Source: Desulfobacula sp.
GTDB lineage: Bacteria; Desulfobacterota; Desulfobacteria; Desulfobacterales; Desulfobacteraceae
Assembly: GCA_027858355.1 (NCBI GenBank)
Contig: JAQICW010000213.1
Coordinates: 1-15,293 of the forward strand
Direction: 5' to 3'
Length of the DNA: 15,293 nt
Part shown: one piece after another, positions 7,756-13,774 of the stretch
Position numbering within the stretch: position 1 is the first letter of the stretch
Layout of the letters: each line of letters opens with the position of its first letter
Made by a program: the position numbers and the translations under genes
Notes under the pieces: generated by a model
Seen by the model: only the letters and a program-made list of their open reading frames with translations
The model's database searches: none
Told to the model about the DNA's origin: nothing

Positions 7756-7811
7756 GCTACATTTTTTACGTATCCATTTTTGATCTGTCCGCTTTTTATC
7801 AGTCCATTTTT
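7756..7811. repeat. imperfect AT-rich tandem repeat of about 15-bp period
   Basis: Read on the minus strand, the spacer between the thioesterase stop and the Lon-like start contains four diverged copies of an AAAAA-TGGA(C/T) unit. They lie at about 7798-7811, 7782-7797, 7768-7781 and 7756-7766, so spacing is 14-16 bases. The second copy has GCGGAC in place of TGGAC, and the last copy is partial. The repeats end next to the Shine-Dalgarno of the Lon-like gene. They may be slippage-derived filler or a phased A-tract region that bends DNA. Confidence 0.45.
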
Positions 7812-8545
7812 TAACTATTCATGGGAATAATCTGGGCATCAGCGTACAAGGTTGAATCATCAAATATATTGCAATGATACACACCATTATCCTTTTTCCA
7901 GCCTGATTGAACCCTTTCTTTTGTTCTGCCGATTTCACGGTTGAATCTGATTTTAATATTCTTTATCGGCTTTCCATTGGTGTTTATCGTATTATGATAC
8001 AAAGTTTCCAGGAATCCCAGATATATGGTATTATTCACATGCCCGTTCACATCAAAATCTGAATAACGCAGACTGATATCCATTACCTGTTCCGGCTGAA
8101 TCTTCCCGCAGGCCTGCCAGTCATCAATTTCCTTGTCAAACCATTTCTCTTTTTCAATCTCATACAGCCCGGAAATCTGGGCCGGCACTTTTAAGATCCG
8201 CTTTCGTTTGAAATCATAAAAAAGCCAGACACCTGATCCCCTGGCAATATCCCCTTGAGATGAATATATATGATACTCCCTGAATCCTTTATAGGCGTTA
8301 AATCCCCTTGACCAGGTTGTAAGCCAAAGTTCCTCGCCAAGTTTTGGATAGCGGAAAAACTCGATTTCCAGACGGTGAAGAAGCCAGACCACACCTTTTG
8401 CAAACAGGAAATCAGGACCTGCCCCTATCTGTGTTGAATGAAACGTCGCCATTTCCTGGAAAAACCGGGCCGTTGACTGAACCCTTAATTTAAACTCAGG
8501 ATCAATATCAAAATATCCGATTTTATGTGATTTTTCTATCTTCAT
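7811..8545 (-). CDS. acyl-ACP thioesterase (FatA/FatB-type double hotdog)
   Basis: Cytoplasmic thioesterase of 244 residues that releases free fatty acid from acyl-acyl carrier protein. The N-terminal hotdog includes YFDIDP (11-16) and GVVWLLHRLEIE (51-62), the VW-L stretch typical of the family. The second hotdog has the active-site block SDFDVNGHVNNTIYLGFLE (162-180). Its Asp165, Asn167 and His169 match the DxNxH catalytic residues of plant FatA/FatB, and Glu180 is in the usual downstream position. Length is normal for bacterial members. AAAGG lies 6 bases before ATG 8545. The upstream neighbour is a broken oxidoreductase fragment ending 12 bases away, so the native promoter of this gene may have been altered by that rearrangement. 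The downstream neighbour is the Lon-like protease; no functional link between them is obvious. Confidence 0.92.
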   Translation of the reverse strand: MKIEKSHKIGYFDIDPEFKLRVQSTARFFQEMATFHSTQIGAGPDFLFAKGVVWLLHRLEIEFFRYPKLGEELWLTTWSRGFNAYKGFREYHIYSSQGDIARGSGVWLFYDFKRKRILKVPAQISGLYEIEKEKWFDKEIDDWQACGKIQPEQVMDISLRYSDFDVNGHVNNTIYLGFLETLYHNTINTNGKPIKNIKIRFNREIGRTKERVQSGWKKDNGVYHCNIFDDSTLYADAQIIPMNS

Positions 8546-8557
8546 TTTTTACCTTTT

Positions 8558-8752
8558 TTATAAGTTACAGCCCCAATCGGCAAAAAGAATAATAAAAGCA
8601 AAACCGGTTCCAGAAGAATCATCGTCGGTTATATCCGTCTCCACCCTTACAACGGATCCATTTTTCACATGCAGCCTTACAGGACACCTGCTGCCACAGT
8701 TAACATTGCATGTTGACCATACTATTTGGTCAGGCAGATTATGTGTTTCCAA
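8558..8752 (-). pseudogene. truncated N-terminal fragment of a DmsA-like molybdopterin oxidoreductase
   Basis: A 64-codon frame beginning with TTG at 8752, directly after an in-frame TAA. Residues about 10-47 (WSTCNVNCGSRCPVRLHV and the VRVETD that follows) match the N-terminal iron-sulfur segment of DMSO reductase catalytic subunits (DmsA-type). The Cys-x3-Cys-x3-Cys cluster (15, 19, 23) is intact. After the ITDDDSSG region, similarity stops and the last ~18 residues are unrelated and hydrophobic. Full-length relatives exceed 700 residues, so more than 90% of the gene is missing. No Tat signal and no Shine-Dalgarno are visible upstream. I read it as the remnant of a deleted gene. A small expressed iron-sulfur peptide cannot be excluded. 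Confidence 0.75.
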
Positions 8753-8814
8753 TTTATGTTATATCCCGGGCATAGTTCATGGCATATTAGGTGATTGGCA
8801 AAAAAAATAAGCGA

Positions 8815-9216
8815 TCAGCAATTTTCTATAACTTGATTCCGGCCGTTTGCTTTGGATTGATAAAGCGCTTTATCTGCTTTTAATATCAAGGATTGGGGTT
8901 TATCCTTTTGATCGGGCACACAGGTTGCTATCCCAGCGCTGACACTGGCCTGAAGGATTTGGCCCTCATATTCCAGATGTAATGTCTCTGATTTCAACCG
9001 AACCTTTTCAGCCAGCATGACCACCATTGCCGGCACCAGAGCAAGAAAATTGTAGGCAATAGCCAGCCTGAAATATGGGGTAAAGGCCACAACCTCGCCT
9101 GAGCAAAGCCCAACAGTACACATCACCATTAAAAGCGATGCATAGAGATCTCCTTCATAAATCATGAAGTTTGCAAATCCAATCCCCTTTGGGTTGAGAT
9201 GCTTTATATTGTTATC
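8815..9216 (-). pseudogene. remnant of a membrane-bound diguanylate cyclase, catalytic half deleted
   Basis: The longest ATG frame runs 9165-8815 (116 codons), but homology-like sequence continues upstream in frame through FANF to about 9195 before a stop at 9217-9219. The 5' end is therefore missing too. The first ~50 residues are two hydrophobic segments of a membrane sensor region. From residue ~51 (LAEKVRL) the sequence becomes the second half of a GGDEF domain: SVSAGIA, then ILKADKALYQSKANGRNQV. The GG(D/E)EF active-site motif, the magnesium/GTP site and the I-site are absent, and the two parts are joined in frame. This is best explained by an internal deletion in a full-size cyclase gene. 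It cannot make cyclic di-GMP. It lies between the DmsA-like fragment and the metallo-hydrolase stop, and its 5' end overlaps the latter by about 13 bases. Confidence 0.8.
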
Positions 9217-10781
9217 TTATCACCGAGTTTGGGGATAATTGTTTCATAGCCTTTTTGTTGAAGATGCTTTGCAAAGGCAGCACTTTGAGCCTCCTCCCCA
9301 TGGACAATACCGATTTTCTTTATTCGAAGATTTGATCCCGTAATAATTTTCTCAAGTTCATGCTTGTCTGCATGGGCACTGAATCCACCAATTTTTTCAA
9401 CTTTTGCCCGCAAAGGATAAATTTTCCCCAAAATCTTTATTTCCGGGGCTTCTCCATTATTCCCTGATTCATTAGCCTGTGCACCCAGATCTTCAATCCG
9501 CCTGCCCAAGGTATTTTCAGCCATATATCCCACCAGCAGGATGGTGTTTTTCGGATCATGAACCTTATATCGAAGATGATGCAGAATTCTTCCAGCTTCA
9601 CACATTCCCGAAGCAGATATCACCACGTGGGAAGAATTATCCTTATTCAACTGCATGGATTCTTCCACTGTCTGAACAAACTTGATTTTCTCAAACTGAA
9701 ATGGATTTTTCCCTTTTTCAAGAAAGGTTTCATGGGTTTCTTTATCATAAGCCTCTGGGTGTTCGCCAAACACCTTGGTAAGGTTGGTTGCCAAAGGACT
9801 GTCAACATAAACGGGTCGTCTTGGCACATCTCCTTTATCATAAAGCTCATGAAGGATATAAATCAATTCCTGGGTTCTACCAAAAGCAAAGGAGGGAATA
9901 ATCACAGACCCGCCCCTTTCAAATGTATCATTTAACACTTTTTTCAGTCTTGATCCCAGATCTTCAACAGGCTCGTGTTCCCTGTCGCCATAGGTACTTT
10001 CTGTGATGAACAGATCAATATCAAGGTCTTCCTCATCAAAGGCCAGGGTTGGATCCCTTAATATGGGTTTTCCAAACCGGCCCACATCCCCCGTATACAG
10101 CACCCGGGTTGTTTTACCATCTCTTTTAATGGTCACAACTGAAAAAGCTGATCCAAGGATATGACCGGCCACATAAAACTTTACCGTGATATTTTCACCA
10201 ATGGTCACAGGATAATTAAAGGGATATCCATCAATAAATCCAAGGGATTGTTTTGCCTCATCCATGGTATAAAGAGGTGTGACAATATCAAGTTCATGCT
10301 GTTTTTGAAGCTTATGAATAACATCGATGTTGAGTTCATGAGCATTCTTTTTCAACATTTTTTTTATGTCACTTCTTTGCCTGTTAGAGACCTCCTGCTT
10401 GACATTATTCTGTTCCGATTGTCGTAAAAAAGACCTAAGTGATTTATAGTTCAAATATTGTGCATCTGATTCCTGGATATGACCGCTGTCCATCAACAGA
10501 TAATCCAGGGCATCTGCCGTGGGACGGGTTGTCACCACGCGGCCAGAAAAAGCCTCTTTTGTCAGTAAGGGGATCCGACCTGAGTGATCAATATGAGCAT
10601 GGGATAGAATCATATTGGTGATCTTGCTTCTATCAATGGGAAAGATTTGATTTTTTTCTTTGCTTTCTTTTCGCCTGCCCTGGAACATACCGCAATCAAA
10701 AAGAATTTTATCTTTGCCTGTATCCAGAAGATGCATTGATCCTGTCACTTCACCTGCTGCGCCGTTGAAAGTTACATCCAT
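9204..10781 (-). CDS. beta-CASP metallo-beta-lactamase fold hydrolase (CPSF73/Ysh1-like putative RNase)
   Basis: Cytoplasmic zinc hydrolase of 525 residues in the RNA-processing beta-CASP group. The zinc motif is SHAHIDHSG (HxHxDH at 61-66). Later motifs include YTGDVGRFG, ITESTYGDREHE, the beta-CASP block SFAFGRTQEL, SASGMCEAGR and the C-terminal RMMBL-type GGFSAHADKHEL. All metal and catalytic positions I can check are present. The usual length is about 450-470; the surplus is largely a charged, Lys/Gln-rich segment at residues ~112-166 before PLYTMDEA. Members of this family are known or proposed RNA endo/exonucleases; the substrate here is unknown. A clear Shine-Dalgarno (TGAGGT) sits 4 bases before ATG 10781. 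It lies 120 bases after asmA, with no strong terminator between. Confidence 0.93.
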   Translation of the reverse strand: MDVTFNGAAGEVTGSMHLLDTGKDKILFDCGMFQGRRKESKEKNQIFPIDRSKITNMILSHAHIDHSGRIPLLTKEAFSGRVVTTRPTADALDYLLMDSGHIQESDAQYLNYKSLRSFLRQSEQNNVKQEVSNRQRSDIKKMLKKNAHELNIDVIHKLQKQHELDIVTPLYTMDEAKQSLGFIDGYPFNYPVTIGENITVKFYVAGHILGSAFSVVTIKRDGKTTRVLYTGDVGRFGKPILRDPTLAFDEEDLDIDLFITESTYGDREHEPVEDLGSRLKKVLNDTFERGGSVIIPSFAFGRTQELIYILHELYDKGDVPRRPVYVDSPLATNLTKVFGEHPEAYDKETHETFLEKGKNPFQFEKIKFVQTVEESMQLNKDNSSHVVISASGMCEAGRILHHLRYKVHDPKNTILLVGYMAENTLGRRIEDLGAQANESGNNGEAPEIKILGKIYPLRAKVEKIGGFSAHADKHELEKIITGSNLRIKKIGIVHGEEAQSAAFAKHLQQKGYETIIPKLGDKITI

Positions 10782-10857
10782 AATTACCTCAATCTTTGTT
10801 CTAGGGTTATAAGATTTTTTTTTGCTTCTATTTATTAAAGACTTTTTTCAAAAGCTC

Positions 10858-10874
10858 TGTTAAATTTTTTAACA
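10858..10874. repeat. AT-rich inverted repeat between asmA and the MBL gene
   Basis: TGTTAAA (10858-10864) and TTTAACA (10868-10874) form a perfect 7-bp inverted repeat with a 3-base spacer. On the minus strand it falls 28 bases after the asmA stop and 76 bases before the MBL start. No T run follows on that strand, so it is a poor terminator. An operator-like site or chance AT-rich symmetry is as likely. Confidence 0.3.
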
Positions 10875-10901
10875 ACACCCCTGGAATTAATAAACCTGAT
10901 T

Positions 10902-12932
10902 CTATTTTGTGAAACCAGGCAACAGGCTCTTAATCTGCTTTGTCACATCTTCCTTGATAGATTCAATTTTTTCTTTGGAGTCTACTTTTGTGCCCAATAC
11001 CTGTTTTAATCCTTCCGTATTCGGAAGGCCCTTGCCACCTATCAAGCCTGCAAGGTCGGGGCGGATTTTAGGAGAAGCAAAATCGCCTGTAATCAGAACC
11101 GGTACCATCAAACCCGATCTTTGTTTTTCATCCCCCTGGCCTTTCAGAGTAGCAACAAATTTGGGCTCCACCCTTAAATCAAGCTCCTCTTTTACAAGAT
11201 TGACATCTCCTGTTGCCATAACCCGCACCAAAGGAGACATCAGACTGGTTCCGTCTGTATTGATAAGACCATTTTTAGCAGTAAAAGGAATTTTCAATTC
11301 TGCAAAATCAGTCCTTGGTTTTTCTTTTGCCTGTTCCCCCGCCCCAAACTTAGCCGTGACATTTCGCACCATACCGGCAAGATCAATACCGATAATTGCA
11401 CCATCAGTAAACAAGAGTTCCCCTTGTCCTGTCAATGTCTGCTTGATCATATCAGGGGTTTCACCTGTCATGGAAAGTTCTGCCTTGGTTTGCAGCGTTC
11501 CTTCAATCAATTCCTTTTGCAGAGCATCTTTCATCAAAGGTCCTGCCTGAATACCTTTGGCATCAATGGTCACTTTTGTCAGGGGATCATTTTTTTGAAC
11601 ATTAAGTACCAGTTTTGATGCAACACTTCCCTGGTAAAGATTCAAGCCCAACGGATCTATGGTGACAATGCCATTTTTTGCCATAATATGGACGTCAATA
11701 TTTTCAACTATTGCGCCATGGGCCTTTAATTTGCCGACCTTAACCTTTCCATCCAGAACCAGTTTTCGCAAGGGCCCATAATCTGTTTTTTTCTTTGCCG
11801 ACTCAGCAGATTCAGCTTTTTTTGATGATGTGGTACCACCTGCCCCAGACATTTCTTGTTTTGCCGGGGGTTCAGGCAGATACCGGTCAAGGTCGATCTC
11901 GTCCAATTGAAGATCAAACTTCAGGTTGGGCATAGAAAACTCTTTGGCTGAAGCTGAAAATATCAATTTTGAATCATCTAATTGGAGCTGGCCTTCTGAC
12001 AGGGACACACTGGCCGGGTTCCCTTTTAATCGTGTTTTTAAAGACAGGGCATCCAATACTTTTGGATCTTTTGTCTGAACAGGAAATTTTTGATCCAGGG
12101 CAGCCAGAAGTTTTCTGGGTGAAAAAGAAGATATGTTCAGTTCAAGATCAAAGGCCTGCTTGGCCAGAGGATCGATAATATTACCCTTTAATGTTATTTC
12201 CAGTTCTTCCAAAGCTTTTACAACAACATCAATTGCCATTGTGCCTTTACCCGGTTCCTTCCCAATAGGACCGGCCGTACCCTCAAGGGAAACCGGTTTT
12301 CCGTCAATCATGGCAGCAAATGAAATTCCAACAGGATTTTCAAGACTGATATTCTCTAAATTTAAATTCAGGTCTGATATATGTTTTTTAACATTTGTTC
12401 CTTGATCCACATATATCATTTGACCGTTTGTAATGGAAAAATTGTCTACCTGCAAAGCTGCAATGGGCAGACCCTTTTCAGAAGAGGGTTTTTCTGTCTT
12501 CTTTTCCGCAACAGCTTTCTTCTCTTGTTTCGCACCAATCCCCTGCCAGTTGGCTGTACCATTTTTTAATTTTTCCAGATAAATCACAGGGCCATCCAGA
12601 ACAAATGTTTTAACTTCTATTCGCTTTGACAAAAGTGGCATCACCTTGAGTCTGACCTCAAAATTCTTCACAGATACCATACTTTTTTCTTTGTATCCAA
12701 CTGGATTACCTAATTGAAGATCTGTCAGTTTTACGCCAACCCAGGGGAAGACAGATACATCTATGTCATCCCCAAGGGTAAAAGAGCGACCTGTAGCCTC
12801 TACAACTTTTTGTTCAATTATGGGTTTATATTTTTTAACATCAACAAATTGAGGGATAATAATGACGGCGGCAATAATAAGAACTAAAAAAATACCGCCA
12901 ATGATGAATAACCATTTAAGAACGCTTTTCAT
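10902..12932 (-). CDS. AsmA family protein (inner-membrane anchored, envelope lipid homeostasis type)
   Basis: A 676-residue protein with one N-terminal membrane helix (about 7-28) and a large periplasmic part, as in AsmA relatives that act in outer-membrane and lipid transport homeostasis. The N-terminal block (IPQFVDVKKYKPIIEQKV, then ATGRSFTLGDDIDVSVFPW) is a clear AsmA signature. The C-terminal AsmA-type repeat region includes LTGQGELLFTDGAIIGIDL and the final LVPVLITGDFASPKIRPDL-like stretch. Two Lys/Glu/Ala/Ser-rich linkers (about 134-154 and 353-386) separate beta-rich modules. These look flexible and the alignment in them would be poor. The Shine-Dalgarno GGAGAG lies 5-6 bases before ATG 12932. 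It stands between the tpx terminator and the MBL gene and probably has its own promoter. Confidence 0.93.
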   Translation of the reverse strand: MKSVLKWLFIIGGIFLVLIIAAVIIIPQFVDVKKYKPIIEQKVVEATGRSFTLGDDIDVSVFPWVGVKLTDLQLGNPVGYKEKSMVSVKNFEVRLKVMPLLSKRIEVKTFVLDGPVIYLEKLKNGTANWQGIGAKQEKKAVAEKKTEKPSSEKGLPIAALQVDNFSITNGQMIYVDQGTNVKKHISDLNLNLENISLENPVGISFAAMIDGKPVSLEGTAGPIGKEPGKGTMAIDVVVKALEELEITLKGNIIDPLAKQAFDLELNISSFSPRKLLAALDQKFPVQTKDPKVLDALSLKTRLKGNPASVSLSEGQLQLDDSKLIFSASAKEFSMPNLKFDLQLDEIDLDRYLPEPPAKQEMSGAGGTTSSKKAESAESAKKKTDYGPLRKLVLDGKVKVGKLKAHGAIVENIDVHIMAKNGIVTIDPLGLNLYQGSVASKLVLNVQKNDPLTKVTIDAKGIQAGPLMKDALQKELIEGTLQTKAELSMTGETPDMIKQTLTGQGELLFTDGAIIGIDLAGMVRNVTAKFGAGEQAKEKPRTDFAELKIPFTAKNGLINTDGTSLMSPLVRVMATGDVNLVKEELDLRVEPKFVATLKGQGDEKQRSGLMVPVLITGDFASPKIRPDLAGLIGGKGLPNTEGLKQVLGTKVDSKEKIESIKEDVTKQIKSLLPGFTK

Positions 12933-12971
12933 GAGATCTCTCCAAATATTTTGGTTAATGGTTAAAACTCA

Positions 12972-13000
12972 AGTATAATCAAGAAGCTCTATTATTTCCA
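12972..13000 (-). promoter_or_regulatory. sigma-70-like promoter candidate for asmA
   Basis: Minus-strand TGGAAA (12995-13000) and TATACT (12972-12977) are separated by 17 bases. They match consensus at 4/6 and 5/6 positions. Transcription would start near 12965, leaving a short leader of about 33 bases with the GGAGAG ribosome site. It falls after the tpx terminator, as expected for an independent unit. Confidence 0.4.
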
Positions 13001-13074
13001 GGTAGAAAAAAATTATCTTCCTTTTTTACTACCGATTACACCACGGATAGTCAAATCCGAAATCAAATCTATAC

Positions 13075-13131
13075 AAAAAACTTCTGCTTAATATCGACTA
13101 TAAGATTTGCGAAATTAAGCAGAGGTTTTTA
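13075..13131 (-). terminator. bidirectional intrinsic terminator downstream of tpx
   Basis: The arms 13081-13092 (CTTCTGCTTAAT) and 13114-13125 (ATTAAGCAGAGG) pair over 12 positions with one G-T type mismatch around a 21-base loop. On the minus strand the hairpin ends in a run of six T (13080-13075), which terminates tpx about 18 bases after its stop. On the plus strand T-rich sequence also follows (13126-13137), so it could act both ways. Confidence 0.8.
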
Positions 13132-13142
13132 TTTTTTCCTGA

Positions 13143-13640
13143 TTATAATACTGCCAGTGCCGCGTTATAATCTGGTTCATGGGTAATGTCATCAACAAGC
13201 TTTGCATGCAATATTTTATTGTTCTCGTCCAGAACAATAACCGCCCTTGCAGTCAACCCTTTTAAAGGACCATCTTCAATCAAAAGTCCATAATCCTTTG
13301 CAAAATCAGGGTTACGAAATAGCGAACCCGTTACAACATTTTCTATCCCTTCTGCACCGCAGAAACGTTTGTGGGCAAAGGGCAGATCAAGGGAAAGGCA
13401 AATAACCTGAGTATTTTCAAGTTCTGCGGCTTTTTGATTAAATGTTCTGACAGATGTTGCGCAGACATCTGTATCAATACTGGGGAAAATATTTAAAACT
13501 TTTCGTTTCCCGGAAAAATCTTCCAGGGAAAACTCTGATAGATCCTGTTTGACAGCTGAAAAGTTTTTTACACTCGTTTCTTTACCTGGAAATTCACCTG
13601 CCAGTTGGACAAGGTTTCCTGCTAATTTTGTTGTGGCCAT
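13143..13640 (-). CDS. tpx: thiol peroxidase (Tpx, atypical 2-Cys peroxiredoxin)
   Basis: Cytoplasmic peroxiredoxin of 165 residues that reduces hydrogen peroxide and organic peroxides with thioredoxin-type reductants. The active-site block is PSIDTDVCATS with peroxidatic Cys60 and Thr57. The resolving Cys94 is in RFCGAEG, giving the usual Tpx spacing. The distal end has LTARAVIVLDENNKI, with the conserved Arg. Length is typical. The frame could be opened at a GTG at 13685, but the ATG at 13640 has AAGGAG 7 bases upstream (13648-13653), and the family N-terminus aligns from there, so 13640 is used. It is preceded by its own promoter-like sequence and followed by a strong terminator, so it is probably monocistronic. 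In a sulfate reducer it fits oxygen-stress defence. Confidence 0.95.
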   Translation of the reverse strand: MATTKLAGNLVQLAGEFPGKETSVKNFSAVKQDLSEFSLEDFSGKRKVLNIFPSIDTDVCATSVRTFNQKAAELENTQVICLSLDLPFAHKRFCGAEGIENVVTGSLFRNPDFAKDYGLLIEDGPLKGLTARAVIVLDENNKILHAKLVDDITHEPDYNAALAVL

Positions 13641-13647
13641 TGGATAT

Positions 13648-13653
13648 CTCCTT
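13648..13653 (-). promoter_or_regulatory. ribosome binding site deciding the tpx start
   Basis: Minus-strand AAGGAG is placed 7 bases before ATG 13640. The alternative upstream GTG (13685) has its purine-rich stretch directly abutting it, too close for initiation. Confidence 0.7.
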
Positions 13654-13718
13654 TTTATAAAAAATACTTTAGTTTTGGGTGTCACTCCTTTTCAATCTCA
13701 CTATTTTTGTCTTTTATA

Positions 13719-13747
13719 AGTGTAATGGTTTGATTAACTTTTTTCAA
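13719..13747 (-). promoter_or_regulatory. sigma-70-like promoter candidate for tpx
   Basis: Minus-strand TTGAAA (13742-13747, 5/6 to consensus) and TACACT (13719-13724, 4/6) have an ideal 17-base spacer. It lies after the tex stop (13775), so it would fire tpx separately from tex. The leader would be about 70 bases. Confidence 0.45.
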
Positions 13748-13774
13748 GATGGGCTTTAAAAGATAAAACCGCTA

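Noticed and set aside
8602..8609. Palindrome AACCGGTT inside the DmsA-like fragment
   Set aside because: Eight bases without a loop or neighbouring promoter elements; easily chance.
10782..10901. Possible terminator between asmA and the MBL gene
   Set aside because: The only symmetric element is an AT-only-like 7-bp stem without a following T run on the minus strand; kept as a repeat, not a terminator.
10909..11550. 213-codon plus-strand open frame
   Set aside because: It is antisense to the AsmA gene and shows no recognisable motif or ribosome site; it is a shadow of minus-strand codon use.
13641..13685. Upstream GTG start for tpx
   Set aside because: The purine stretch abuts the GTG with no spacing, whereas ATG 13640 has a well-placed AAGGAG and gives the standard Tpx length.
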